A stretch of 64,000 bases of DNA from assembly GCF_014637085.1 (NCBI RefSeq), contig NZ_BMEU01000004.1, positions 124,001 to 188,000 of the forward strand, in the 5' to 3' direction. Numbering within the stretch: the stretch's first letter is position 1; each line of letters begins with the position of its first letter. The notes under the pieces are model-generated. The model made no database searches. It was not told the origin of the DNA and worked only from the letters and a program-made list of their open reading frames with translations. The position numbers and the translations under genes were made by a program. The DNA comes from Comamonas phosphati (lineage in GTDB: Bacteria > Pseudomonadota > Gammaproteobacteria > Burkholderiales > Burkholderiaceae_C). Below are positions 1 to 8,438 of this stretch, piece by piece.

Positions 1-621
1 CTTGCCCAGGCGCGGCACGAAGTAGCAGCAGGCGCCGATATAGGCGGTGAACCACAGCGCGAACGGCAGCATCAGCCGCCATTCGAAGCTGGCGGCCAGC
101 ACCAGAATGCCCACCATGTAGACGCCCACGCCCACCAGCACGTCGACCACCATGAAGATCACTTCGCGCACCGACAGCGCCGTCTGCATGATCTTGGTCG
201 TGATGCGGCCCGCGAACTCGTCCGCGTAGAAGGACATGCTCTGGCCCAGCATCAGCCGGTGGAACACCCAGCGCAGCCGCATCGGGAAGTTGATGGCCAG
301 CACCTGGTGCATGACCTGGGTGTGCAGGGCCAGCAGCAGCACGCTGCCCAGCAGGATGGCGGCAATGCCGGCGATGGTGCCGCGCTGCTCCGTCCAGAAA
401 CTGGCGGGCGAGACCGTGCCCAGCCAGTCCACCACATGGCCCATGATGGCGAACAGCAGCGCTTCGTAGATCGAGAGCAGGGCGGAGGTGGCGGTCAGCA
501 GCAGCACCCAGCCGCGCATGCCCTGGGTGCAGGCCCACAGAAAGGCGAAGAAGCCCGTGGGCGGGACCTTGGGCTCGGTGGCCGGATACGGCGGTACCTG
601 TCTTTCAAAAAAGCCGAACAA
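1..621 (-). CDS. ABC exporter, membrane domain (3' end outside window)
   Basis: This is the N-terminal ~207 residues of a type I ABC exporter half-transporter; the rest, including the ATPase domain, lies beyond base 1. After a short cytoplasmic start (LFGFFERQVPPYP) there are hydrophobic segments around residues 28-55, 75-100 and 140-185, with the intracellular-loop pattern FADEFAGRITTKIMQ-like (seen as YADEFAGRITTKIMQT) typical of MsbA-like exporters. No ATG fits the frame. A TTG at 621 with GGGAG about 10 bases upstream is my choice of start, and it is uncertain. The substrate cannot be told. It is divergent from the secreted protein at 876. Confidence 0.75.
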   Translation of the reverse strand, partial: MFGFFERQVPPYPATEPKVPPTGFFAFLWACTQGMRGWVLLLTATSALLSIYEALLFAIMGHVVDWLGTVSPASFWTEQRGTIAGIAAILLGSVLLLALHTQVMHQVLAINFPMRLRWVFHRLMLGQSMSFYADEFAGRITTKIMQTALSVREVIFMVVDVLVGVGVYMVGILVLAASFEWRLMLPFALWFTAYIGACCYFVPRLGK

Positions 622-875
622 GATGGCAATACTCCCTATGCGTGGGTCTCGATGGTAGGGGAGCGGGATGGCGCGATGGTGAAGGCCTGCGATGACCGTT
701 GGAGCGCTGGGGCATTGGGGCGAGACGTGTTGACGCTCCTCCCGGCACCGTGCCAATCCGGGATGCAGGGCGCAGACAGCTCCGGCATGGCCTGTGAACC
801 CGCGCTTACAGCCATGGGCAGTGCATCTGGCCATACTGGCCTGATGCTGATGCCAATCAAGGAAAGCGAGCCGGT

Positions 876-1406
876 GTGACGAACTTCTGGGGACCTGCGT
901 TGAAGCCCACCTTGGCCCTGAGCATGTGCTGCGCGGTCGGCAGTGCACTGCATGCGCAGGAGCCCGGGCAGATCTCGGCGACGGCGGAGCAGCTCAAGGT
1001 GCTGCAGGCGATCGAGCCGGGGCTGTGGACCATGCATACCCGGCTCGAACCGGGGCGGTCCCAGCCATCGTCACAGCCAGGCCCGGAGTCGGGCTGCCTG
1101 TCGCCGCAAAGCGTTGCCGAGGATTTGCAGGACCTGCTGAACCAGGAAAGCGATGGTATGTCGTGCACCGGCAAGCTGCTGACCAACGACGAGGACCTGG
1201 GCGTGCTGCAGATCAGCTGCCCCGCGCGCAGCAGAAAGGATTTGCAGCGCAGCGGCCGCATCTTCCAGGCGCCGCCCGCCGTGATCGAGATCCGCCGCCT
1301 CACGGCGACCAGCTTCCGGGTGACCAGCAAGGCCAAGGAAGGCGCGCGCGGCGCCAGCCTGATCCAGGTGCAGGACTATGCGCGCGAGGGCGATTGTCCG
1401 CAGTAG
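876..1406 (+). CDS. Small secreted protein, resembles DUF3617
   Basis: The 176-residue product starts with a GTG that has AAGGAAAG about 9 bases upstream; a TTG near 900 would give a shorter signal peptide. Residues 10-27 form a hydrophobic signal sequence ending in ALHAQ, so the protein is probably periplasmic. The mature part has a GLWTMHTR segment followed by four spaced cysteines, which matches the general look of DUF3617 proteins (PGLW start, paired cysteines). The biochemical role of that family is not known to me. It stands alone, convergent with cysK, and shares the terminator region at 1479-1505. Confidence 0.6.
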   Translation: MTNFWGPALKPTLALSMCCAVGSALHAQEPGQISATAEQLKVLQAIEPGLWTMHTRLEPGRSQPSSQPGPESGCLSPQSVAEDLQDLLNQESDGMSCTGKLLTNDEDLGVLQISCPARSRKDLQRSGRIFQAPPAVIEIRRLTATSFRVTSKAKEGARGASLIQVQDYAREGDCPQ

Positions 1407-1478
1407 CGCGTGATCGGATCTATGAATTTTTGATAGCTGTTGGCGCTTTGTTCATGAGTGTTTGAAGCCTGTTTTACG

Positions 1479-1505
1479 TAAAAAAGCGCTGCCCCGGCAG
1501 CGCTT
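1479..1505 (-). terminator. Rho-independent terminator of cysK
   Basis: A perfect 10-bp inverted repeat, AAGCGCTGCC at 1484-1493 and GGCAGCGCTT at 1496-1505, is followed on the minus strand by six T residues. It lies 20 bases after the cysK stop. Confidence 0.85.
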
Positions 1506-1525
1506 CTTCGTTGGGTGGCAGGTAC

Positions 1526-2446
1526 TCAGGCCGTGGGCAGGAAGCCTTCGACCGAGAGATAGCGCTCGCCCGTATCGTAGGCAAAGCCCAGCACGCGGGC
1601 GCCGGCCGGCAGCTCGGGCAGCTTCTGGGCAATGGCGGCCAGCGTGGCACCCGAGGAAATGCCCACCAGCAGGCCTTCTTCGCGCGCGGCGCGGCGCGCG
1701 TATTCGCGCGCAGGCTCGGCCTCGACCTGGATCACGCCGTCCAGCAGGCTGGTGTCCAGGTTCTTGGGGATGAAGCCGGCGCCAATGCCCTGGATGGGGT
1801 GGGGGCCGGGCTGGCCGCCCGAGATCACGGGCGAGGCGGTGGGCTCGACGGCAAAGACCTGGAGCTTGGGAAACTTGGCCTTGAGCACCCTGGCCACGCC
1901 GGTCAGGTGGCCGCCCGTGCCCACGCCGGTGATGAGGACGTCCACCCCGTCAGGGAAGTCCTGGAGCACTTCCTGGGCCGTCGTGGCTTCGTGCACGGTC
2001 ACGTTGGCGGGGTTCTCGAACTGCTGCGGAATCCAGGAGTCGGGCGTCTGAGCAGCGAGCTCCTGGGCGCGGGCAATGGCGCCCTTCATGCCTTTTTCCT
2101 TGGGTGTCAGGTCGAAGCTTGCGCCGTAGGCCAGCATCAGGCGGCGGCGTTCGACGGACATGCTGTCGGGCATGACCAGGATCAGCTTGTAGCCCTTGAC
2201 GGCGGCCACCAGGGCCAGGCCCACGCCGGTGTTGCCGCTGGTCGGCTCGATGATGGTGCCGCCGGGCTTGAGGGCGCCCGATTTTTCGGCGTCCTCGACC
2301 ATGGACAGGGCAATGCGGTCCTTGATGGAGCCGCCGGGGTTGCTGCGTTCGGACTTGATCCACACCTTGGCATTGGCGCCGAACAGCCGGTTGATGTGGA
2401 TGGACGGCGTGTTGCCTATGGTTTGCAGAACGTTGTCGAATTTCAT
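1526..2446 (-). CDS. cysK: Cysteine synthase (O-acetylserine sulfhydrylase)
   Basis: This PLP enzyme converts O-acetyl-L-serine and sulfide to L-cysteine in the cytoplasm. At 306 residues it has the expected family length. The PLP lysine is K42 in [10 protein letters not shown], and the substrate and phosphate loops EPTSGNTG (near 68) and [10 protein letters not shown] (near 175) are intact. The sequence looks more CysK-like than CysM-like, but the two are hard to separate by eye. It is monocistronic, with its own terminator downstream and a palindromic element (2480-2555) in the upstream gap. Confidence 0.9.
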   Translation of the reverse strand: MKFDNVLQTIGNTPSIHINRLFGANAKVWIKSERSNPGGSIKDRIALSMVEDAEKSGALKPGGTIIEPTSGNTGVGLALVAAVKGYKLILVMPDSMSVERRRLMLAYGASFDLTPKEKGMKGAIARAQELAAQTPDSWIPQQFENPANVTVHEATTAQEVLQDFPDGVDVLITGVGTGGHLTGVARVLKAKFPKLQVFAVEPTASPVISGGQPGPHPIQGIGAGFIPKNLDTSLLDGVIQVEAEPAREYARRAAREEGLLVGISSGATLAAIAQKLPELPAGARVLGFAYDTGERYLSVEGFLPTA

Positions 2447-2479
2447 GAGGCCTCCAGCGGGGTCGGGGAAATCGAATAG

Positions 2480-2555
2480 GACTTACGCAAACAAGGATGT
2501 GCCAAGACTGTTGCCTTGAGGCGAAGCTCTTGCCTGAACCTGATTTGCGTAAGTC
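2480..2555. repeat. Dispersed palindromic element with 12-bp inverted ends
   Basis: GACTTACGCAAA at 2480-2491 is an exact inverted match to TTTGCGTAAGTC at 2544-2555. The right end (TTGCCTGAACCTGATTTGCG, then TAAGTCGTG) closely resembles bases 51730-51755 between accB and accC, so this is a repeat family. It sits between the start of cysK and the end of the amidase gene. I see no coding potential. Confidence 0.6.
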
Positions 2556-2624
2556 GTGTCGGAAAGAAATCGCAGACACCCATTGTGGCGTAGTTGTTCA
2601 TCCCGGCAGGAATATGAATATGCC

Positions 2625-3977
2625 TCAGCGGCCGAGGTCTGCAGCCTGCAAACCGGCTTCGACGGCCAGGGCAGCGGCGGCCAGGCGCGCATCGTCGCCG
2701 CGCACCGAGGTCAGCATCAGGCCCACGGGCAGCTCGCCGGCCTGTTGGCAGGGCAGGCTGAAGGCGCAGCCGTCCAGCAGGTTGATGGCGAAGGTATTGC
2801 GCAGCAGCAGCCCGTTGGCCTTGAAGAAATCGGCATCGGCTGCCAGCGCGGCTATGGCCGGGGCCACGATGGGCACGGTGGGGCAGATCAGGGCGTCGAA
2901 GCCCTCAAGCTGCTGTTCCATGCGGGCGATCCAGTCGCGGCGCCGGTCCTGCATGCGAATGTAGTCGGCGGCGGAAACGCCCATGCCCAGCTCGATGCGG
3001 GCTGCCACGCGGGCATCGAAATCGGCGCGGCGCTGCGCGAAGCGTTCGCGGTGCACGGCTGCGGCCTCCACGGGCGAGAAGCCGCCGGGCGCGTTGATGG
3101 TGGCAATCTCGGCCAGCTCGGCCGCCGGGATGTCCACCACCGCGGCGCCTGCCTTGGACAGGACGCGGACGGCCCGCTCGAAGGCCTGGGCCACCGCGGG
3201 CGCTATGCCGTCGAACATCAGCGTGCGCGGCACGGCCAGGCGCAGGCCGGCCAGCGGGCGGCGGCGCACGGTCAGCGGCGCGCCGGCCAGCGCGGCATCG
3301 ACCAGCAAGGCGTCTTCCACGCAGCGGCTCATGGCGCAAACGGTGTCCAGCGAGCGCGCCAGCTCCAGGCTGCCGGTGCGCGGCACGCGCGACTGGGTGT
3401 TCTTGAAGCCCACCAGGCCACACAGCGCGGCGGGAATGCGGATCGAGCCGCCGGTGTCCGAGCCCAGCGCGGCCACCGACAGGCCCAGCGCCACGGACAC
3501 GGCCGCGCCCGACGAGGAACCGCCGGGGATGCGGGCCACCGCCGCGTCCGCCGGGTTGCGCGGCGTGCCGTAGTGCGGATTGATGCCCACGCCCGAGAAG
3601 GCGAACTCGCTCATGTTGGTCTTGCCCACGATGGAGGCCCCCTGCCGGCGCAGGCGGGCCACGGCTGTGGCATCGGCGGCGGCCGGCCCCTCGCCCTGGC
3701 AGGCCACGGAGCCGGCCAGCGTGGTCTCGCCGGCCACGTCGTAGAGGTCCTTGATCGAAACGGGCAACCCGGCCAGCGGTGCCAGTTCCACGCTGGCGCG
3801 CAACTGCGCATCGGCATGGCGCGCGGCGGCCAGGGAGGCTTCCGGGTAGAGGCGGGTGAACACATGCGCGGCGGCGGGCGCCTGCGCCTGTTCCAGCGCT
3901 GCTGCAACACATTGCTCATGCGTGGTTTCGCCGCGTGCGATGCGCGCGCGCAGGCTGGCGATGGTGGTGTGCTTCAT
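2625..3977 (-). CDS. Amidase signature family hydrolase
   Basis: This 450-residue protein belongs to the amidase signature family, which hydrolyses amide bonds with a Ser-cisSer-Lys triad. The triad is visible: K76 in LPVSIKDLYD, the serine loop PGGSSSG at 151-157, and the nucleophile S178 in SDTGGSIR. I start at the ATG giving MKHTTIASLRARI; 12 extra codons are open upstream but have no support. The substrate is unknown. GatA is unlikely because gatB and gatC are not nearby and the C-terminal half is short. It is convergent with nothing and divergent from rnpB, so their promoters share 3978-4051. Confidence 0.85.
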   Translation of the reverse strand: MKHTTIASLRARIARGETTHEQCVAAALEQAQAPAAAHVFTRLYPEASLAAARHADAQLRASVELAPLAGLPVSIKDLYDVAGETTLAGSVACQGEGPAAADATAVARLRRQGASIVGKTNMSEFAFSGVGINPHYGTPRNPADAAVARIPGGSSSGAAVSVALGLSVAALGSDTGGSIRIPAALCGLVGFKNTQSRVPRTGSLELARSLDTVCAMSRCVEDALLVDAALAGAPLTVRRRPLAGLRLAVPRTLMFDGIAPAVAQAFERAVRVLSKAGAAVVDIPAAELAEIATINAPGGFSPVEAAAVHRERFAQRRADFDARVAARIELGMGVSAADYIRMQDRRRDWIARMEQQLEGFDALICPTVPIVAPAIAALAADADFFKANGLLLRNTFAINLLDGCAFSLPCQQAGELPVGLMLTSVRGDDARLAAAALAVEAGLQAADLGR

Positions 3978-4038
3978 GGCTAGGGTTGGATTGTTTCGGG
4001 GATTCTCAGGCAATCCCGGCAGGTTTTTCGCCCCGCGG

Positions 4039-4044
4039 GATAAT
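4039..4044 (+). promoter_or_regulatory. -10 element of rnpB (GATAAT)
   Basis: GATAAT lies 7 bases before the 5' end of rnpB inferred from its P1 helix. No convincing -35 is seen. It serves as an internal ruler for other promoters in the window. Confidence 0.6.
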
Positions 4045-4051
4045 GTGCGCC

Positions 4052-4490
4052 GTGAAGTGCGCCAGACCGCCGCTGGTACAAGTGCCGAAAGGCCGTACTG
4101 GAGGAACGTCCGGACTGCATAGGGCGGCGTAGCAGCTAACAGCTGTCCACCGCGAGGTGAGGATTAGAGCAACAGAGACGAGTCGGGGCGCAGCAGTCCC
4201 GTGTCCCAAGGTGTTCTATGGGTCGCCAGCGCAAGCTGGCGCCGGATGGCGCAAGCCAGATGGTTTCCGGCGCAAGCCGGAAAAGCCCATAGCCACCCGA
4301 GGCGCGGGACGCGCCTCGGGTGAAACGGGCAATCTCTACGCGCAGCAATACCAAGTAGGCACACGTTGACGGGGCCCCCGGAGTGTGCGGGTAGGTAGCA
4401 CCGAGCCGCCAGGCGACTGGCGGCCAAGATTAATGGCGGTCACATGCGGGCAACCGCGTGCACAGAATCCGGCTTATCGGCGCACTTCAC
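4052..4490 (+). ncRNA. rnpB: RNase P RNA (bacterial type A), enlarged
   Basis: This is the catalytic RNA of RNase P, which matures tRNA 5' ends. The ends pair as helix P1 (GTGAAGTGCGCC at 4052-4063 with GGCGCACTTCAC at 4479-4490). Core motifs are present: GAGGAACGTCCGGAC near 4100, ACAGAATCCGGCTTATCGG near 4461, and GGGTGAAAC near 4318. About 439 nt is longer than the 377 nt of E. coli. The extra length is in the P12-side region, where CTATGGG (4216) closes with CCCATAG (4286) around three hairpins that each end in a GCAA tetraloop, followed by a 12-bp hairpin at 4295-4321. Any open frames across this stretch are chance. Confidence 0.95.
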
Positions 4491-4502
4491 ACTTATTCCA
4501 TG

Positions 4503-4553
4503 AAAAAGAGCTGCCAGCGCTTATGCATCAAGCGCCGGCAGCTCTTTTTTTCT
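4503..4553 (+). terminator. Rho-independent terminator of rnpB
   Basis: AAAAAGAGCTGCCAGCGCTT pairs almost fully with AAGCGCCGGCAGCTCTTTTT across a 7-base loop and ends in a T-run. It starts 12 bases after rnpB. With A-run and T-run on both sides it can also stop the convergent pseudouridine-synthase-like gene. Confidence 0.9.
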
Positions 4554-5333
4554 TCAGAACCTCTCCCAGGGCATGAGATAGCGCCACTGCCCCTCGGGCA
4601 CCTGCGCCAGGCTCACGCGGCCTATGCGCAGGCGGCGCAGGCTGACCACGGTCAGGCCCACGGCGGCGCACATGGACTCGATTTCCTCGGGGGCGATGCC
4701 CTTGAGCGCAAAGCGCAGGTGGCGCTCGTTCTGCCAGCTCACCTTGCACGGCGGCATGTGGCGGTTGCCGCGCTGGCCCGGGATAGGCAAGCCCGATTGC
4801 AGCAGCTCCAGGCCGCCGTCGTCGATTTTTCCCTCCACGCCCACAATGCACTCCTGCTCCAGCCACTGGCCTTCCTCGGCCAGCTTGCGGGCCACGCGCT
4901 TGTCCTGCGTGAACACGACCAGGCCGCTGGCCGGCAGCGGAATCGGCAGGAAGGCCTGCAGTTGGCGAAAGTGCTGCTGCAGCACCTTGATGGGGTGGGG
5001 CGTGTCCACATCGGCCAGGGTTTCGGGCCTGAGCAGGTCGTAGGCGCTGGGAGGCGTGTCGCGGGCGGCATGGCGCCCGTCCTGGGCCTGGGGCCACTGG
5101 GTGTAGCCGGTGGGCTTGTGCAGCAGCAGGGTGACGGGGGGCACGGCATCGGGCCTGGCGCTCTGGTCCACGGTGACGGCCTGCCCGGGCAGGACGCGGG
5201 CTTCGGGCAGTTGCACCAGTTCGCCGTCCACGCGCACGTGGCCGGCGACGATCAGCAGCTCGGCTTCGCGGCGCGAGCATTGTTGTTGTTCGGCCAGGCG
5301 CTTGGCCAGCCGGATGCTTGCTATTTCAGACAT
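4554..5333 (-). CDS. S4-domain RluF/RsuA-type protein lacking the catalytic Asp
   Basis: The 259-residue protein has an N-terminal S4 RNA-binding domain (RLAKRLAEQQQCSRREAELLI, quoted here only in part, then VRVDGE) and a C-terminal half built like RsuA/RluF pseudouridine synthases, with LLLHKPTGY and the ending LRRLRIGRVSL. In active enzymes a GRLD motif stands five residues before the Gly of the GLLLLT strand. Here that stretch reads PIPLPASGLVVFTQ, with Pro where the Asp should be. It may therefore bind rRNA without isomerising uridine. The reading frame is clean and the length is normal, so this is not a decayed gene. Confidence 0.75.
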   Translation of the reverse strand: MSEIASIRLAKRLAEQQQCSRREAELLIVAGHVRVDGELVQLPEARVLPGQAVTVDQSARPDAVPPVTLLLHKPTGYTQWPQAQDGRHAARDTPPSAYDLLRPETLADVDTPHPIKVLQQHFRQLQAFLPIPLPASGLVVFTQDKRVARKLAEEGQWLEQECIVGVEGKIDDGGLELLQSGLPIPGQRGNRHMPPCKVSWQNERHLRFALKGIAPEEIESMCAAVGLTVVSLRRLRIGRVSLAQVPEGQWRYLMPWERF

Positions 5334-5403
5334 GCCGCGAGCTTACTCCCAAGCTTGAAGCCCGCGCGGGACCGGAATCCTGCGCTGTTGCATGCTTCGC
5401 CTC

Positions 5404-5486
5404 TTTCGCAAGGGACATCGAGCAAGGGTCGCCCCGCAGCGAGGACGCCGTCCCCCTTGGGGGAAGGCGCGCAGCGCCTCAGGGGG
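5404..5486 (-). repeat. Stop-adjacent repeat, copy 1 (after NUDIX/MBL gene)
   Basis: Read on the minus strand it starts CCCCCTGAGGCGCTGCGCG and runs through a CCCCC/GGGGG hairpin to CTGCGGGGCGACCC. The TGA inside CCCCCTGAGG is itself the stop codon of the upstream gene. It belongs to an eight-copy family in this window. Confidence 0.8.
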
Positions 5487-7146
5487 TGTATCTTATTTTT
5501 TCCACATGGGCCAGCAGCGAGCGCTCGGCGATGGGCCACAGCGCCTCGGGCGTGTCGGCGTAGGCCAGGGCCACCCAGTCCCGGATGCTGCCGTCGGGCT
5601 TGGCGCGCATGGCTGCAAGAACCTTGGCCTCGCGTGCGAGCCGGTGGGCCACAAGCCGTGCGATGGCCTGGCGCGCAAAGCCCAGTACGTAGCCGTGGGC
5701 CGGCAGGATGTACTCGATGCCCCGGTCGGCGCACAGCGCGTCCAGCCGGTCCAGCGACTCCAGGTAGTCCAGCATGTTGCCATCGGGCGGGTTGATGATG
5801 GTGGTGCTGCCGTTGAGGATATGGTCGCCGCTGAACAGCAGCGCGTCTTCCTCGAGCACAAGGCACAGGTGGTTGGCCGCATGGCCGGGCGTGAACACGG
5901 CTTGCAGCGTATGCGTTGTTTCGCCATCCGGCCCTTGCCCGGAAAGCGCAATGCGCTCTCCATCGCGCAGCGTGATGTCGGGCTTGAAGCGGCTGTTGGC
6001 GCGCGCCGTGGGGGCCGAGGGCAGGCCCATGACGGGCGGCCTGACGCGGCCCGATTGTTCCACCATGGCCTGCAGCGGCGCGGCGCCCGGCGAGTGGTCG
6101 GGGTGGGAGTGGGTGCAGACGATATGGCGGATGTCGCCGCCCGCCGCGTCGAACAGGCGCTGCAGGTGCGCGGGCTCGTCGGGGCCGGGGTCGATGGCGA
6201 TGAAGCCCGTGGCCGTTTCGCCGACCAGGTAGCTGTTGGTGCCCGGGCCCGTCATGGTGCCGGGGTTGGGGGCCGTGAGGCGCTGCAGGTTTTTGCGCAG
6301 CGGCACGGCGCGCTCGGACTGCCAGTCCAGGTGGTGCAGGGCCTGGCCGTCGGGGCAGACCATTGCCAGCTCGCCATAGGCCATGTCGCTTTCCATGTGG
6401 CGCTTTTCCCGGCCCTTGACCAGGCCGGTACGCGGGCAGCTGTGCCACAGCGGCTGCTCGTCCTGCAGCGCGGCCAGAACGGCCTCGGTGTTCGCGTAGC
6501 GGCCCAGGTGCTGCAGGGTGCGCAGCGTGGGAAACAGCATGCTCAGGGTCTTGGCCTCGAAGCGCTGCACGGCATCCTGGGGACGGATCCAGGTCGGCTC
6601 GAACTGCTCGTTGCCGTCGGCCTCGGGAATCTGCCCTTCGGGCATGCGCGCCACGAAGAACGGCACGCTGAAGCGCTTGGCCACGGTGCGGTCGGCCGTC
6701 CAGTGCGCCAGATACCAGAGTTGGTCCACGGCCAGTTGCCAGCTGCGGGCGCGGCACTGCTCATACAGAGAGGCATGGCGCTGGAGCTGCGCGGCCTCGG
6801 CCGGCGCTACGGGGCGGCCGGCGGCGTCATAGGCCAGCAGAATGCCCAGCTCCTCGAAGGTCTCGCGTATGCCGGCCAGCGCCGGGGTTACGCGCAGCGC
6901 GTCCGGTGTTGCCTGCTGCGCGGCACGCGCGCGCGCCAGCGCATGGGCCGCTTCGGTGGCGTCCTGCTCCTCGATGCCGCCGCCGGGAAACACGTAGGCG
7001 CTGGAGGCAAAGCTGGCCTGGTCCGAGCGCCGGGTCATCAAGACCTCGAAGCCGTCGGCGCAGTCGCGCAGCAGCAGGACGGTGGAGGCGTGGCGGGGCG
7101 CGACGGGCTGTATGGGCGGGTGCAGAAGCTGGCTGGGGCGGGTCAT
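5479..7146 (-). CDS. Fusion: NUDIX hydrolase + metallo-beta-lactamase fold hydrolase
   Basis: The 555-residue protein has two hydrolase domains. Residues ~15-225 are NUDIX: VFPGGGIEE near 53 and GIRETFEELGI near 92 form a NUDIX box with a long insert between its halves, as in NUDT19-type enzymes, which act on CoA-like substrates. Residues ~270-550 are a metallo-beta-lactamase domain of the LACTB2 type: GPGTNSYLV, the zinc motif THSHPDHSPG, FTPGHAANH, FSGDHI and a late PAHG. Both sets of catalytic residues look intact. Substrates are unknown. It is divergent from dapF with a 269-bp repeat between them. Confidence 0.85.
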   Translation of the reverse strand: MTRPSQLLHPPIQPVAPRHASTVLLLRDCADGFEVLMTRRSDQASFASSAYVFPGGGIEEQDATEAAHALARARAAQQATPDALRVTPALAGIRETFEELGILLAYDAAGRPVAPAEAAQLQRHASLYEQCRARSWQLAVDQLWYLAHWTADRTVAKRFSVPFFVARMPEGQIPEADGNEQFEPTWIRPQDAVQRFEAKTLSMLFPTLRTLQHLGRYANTEAVLAALQDEQPLWHSCPRTGLVKGREKRHMESDMAYGELAMVCPDGQALHHLDWQSERAVPLRKNLQRLTAPNPGTMTGPGTNSYLVGETATGFIAIDPGPDEPAHLQRLFDAAGGDIRHIVCTHSHPDHSPGAAPLQAMVEQSGRVRPPVMGLPSAPTARANSRFKPDITLRDGERIALSGQGPDGETTHTLQAVFTPGHAANHLCLVLEEDALLFSGDHILNGSTTIINPPDGNMLDYLESLDRLDALCADRGIEYILPAHGYVLGFARQAIARLVAHRLAREAKVLAAMRAKPDGSIRDWVALAYADTPEALWPIAERSLLAHVEKIRYTP

Positions 7147-7155
7147 GCGCCCATT

Positions 7156-7424
7156 AGAACGTGTTTACGATCTCTACGCAGTCGCGTTGGAGCGCAATCG
7201 GGATGAGTTCGAAGCGGGTGGCTCGCAGCTTGCACCGAGGTGCAAGCAAGAGACAACGCGAAGAAATCGCCCGATTGCACTCCAACCCTTCGGGACAGCG
7301 GCTTTGCGGGCGCTCTGCGGCGTTGCAAATCCTCGCAATAGCACGGCTATTGCTGCGGTGTTGCGCCTGGCATCCCATCCCGCAAAGCCGCTGTCGCGGC
7401 GCGAGGAGATCGTAAACACGTTCT
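7156..7424 (+). repeat. 269-bp MITE-like element, copy A
   Basis: The ends AGAACGTGTTTACGATCTC and its exact reverse complement form a perfect 19-bp terminal inverted repeat. Inside are smaller hairpins (GCTTGCACC/GGTGCAAGC and GCAATAGC/GCTATTGC). There is no transposase frame. Copies B (43125-43393) and C (53203-53471, inverted) have the same length. It fills most of the 413-bp gap between the NUDIX/MBL gene and dapF. No clear target duplication is seen. Confidence 0.85.
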
Positions 7425-7559
7425 CATGCAGGCATGGTGGCCGGCCTGTGCCCTGTTGGACAGTGTGGGCTGCGGGAAACTACCAGGCTTGCGAGGCGCA
7501 GCCGCCTGCCGGCCCCAAGCCCCGGCCGGGTCCGGCTCGGTAGGATAATGGGCAGCATC

Positions 7560-8438
7560 ATGCAGATTCGCTTTACCAAGATGCAGGGCGCGGGCAACGA
7601 CTTTGTCGTGCTCGACGAGACCCGGGGACGCCTGGGCCTGACCGCCGCGCAATACCGCTATCTGGCCAATCGTCACTTCGGCGTCGGAGCCGACCAGATC
7701 CTGACCGTGCGCCCCGCGCCTGCCGAAGGCGTGGATTTCGAGTACGTGATCCACAACGCCGACGGCGGCGAGGTGGAGCAGTGCGGCAACGGCGCGCGCT
7801 GCTTTGCGCGCTATGTGCACGACAAGGGACTGACCGGCAAGCGCGTCATCCGCGTGCAGACGCTGTCGGGCGTGATCGCGCCCGAGCTGCATGCCGACGG
7901 CCGCGTCACCGTGGACATGGGCCGCCCCCAGCTGGAGCCGGCCAAGGTGCCTTTCGACACCCAGGGACTGGTCCCCGAGGTGCTGGGCAAGGCACAGAAA
8001 TGGCCGCTGGCGCTCGATGGTGCTGCACCGGCAGCTACGGTATGGATCGCACCCGTGTCCATGGGCAATCCGCATGCCGTGCAGCTGGTCGACGATGTGG
8101 AGCAGGCGCCCGTGGCGGCCTGGGGGCCGTTGATCGAGCACCACGCGCGCTTTCCGCAGCGCGTGAACGCCGGCTTCATGCAGATCGTGGGCCGCGGCGA
8201 AGTCCGGCTGCGCGTGTACGAGCGCGGCGCTGGCGAGACGCTGGCCTGCGGCACCGGCGCCTGCGCCGCCGTGGTGGCGGGCATTGGCTGGGGCCTGCTG
8301 GATACGCGCGTGGATGTGCACACCCACGGCGGGCTGCTGAGCATCGAATGGGCGGGCGGCGCCGACGACAGCGTGCGCATGACCGGCCCCGCCGAGTTTG
8401 TTTTTGAAGGACAGATCGAAATTCCCGAGACGCTATGA
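7560..8438 (+). CDS. dapF: Diaminopimelate epimerase
   Basis: DapF interconverts LL- and meso-diaminopimelate, supplying lysine and the crosslinking residue of peptidoglycan. The 292-residue protein has both catalytic cysteines: C75 in EQCGNGARC and C230 in [11 protein letters not shown] start at [10 protein letters not shown], the normal DapF start; longer open frame upstream is not supported. A GATAAT sits 10 bases before the ATG and there is no ribosome binding site, so the mRNA may be nearly leaderless. The stop overlaps the next ATG by 4 bases, coupling it to the DUF484 gene. Confidence 0.95.
   Translation: MQIRFTKMQGAGNDFVVLDETRGRLGLTAAQYRYLANRHFGVGADQILTVRPAPAEGVDFEYVIHNADGGEVEQCGNGARCFARYVHDKGLTGKRVIRVQTLSGVIAPELHADGRVTVDMGRPQLEPAKVPFDTQGLVPEVLGKAQKWPLALDGAAPAATVWIAPVSMGNPHAVQLVDDVEQAPVAAWGPLIEHHARFPQRVNAGFMQIVGRGEVRLRVYERGAGETLACGTGACAAVVAGIGWGLLDTRVDVHTHGGLLSIEWAGGADDSVRMTGPAEFVFEGQIEIPETL

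Noticed and set aside
4136-4427. Several short open frames on both strands
   Set aside because: They lie wholly inside rnpB, whose structure explains the sequence.
7156-7424. Short open frames inside the 269-bp elements as candidate genes
   Set aside because: They occur on both strands of all copies, contain stops at different places, and follow from the palindromic GC-rich sequence.
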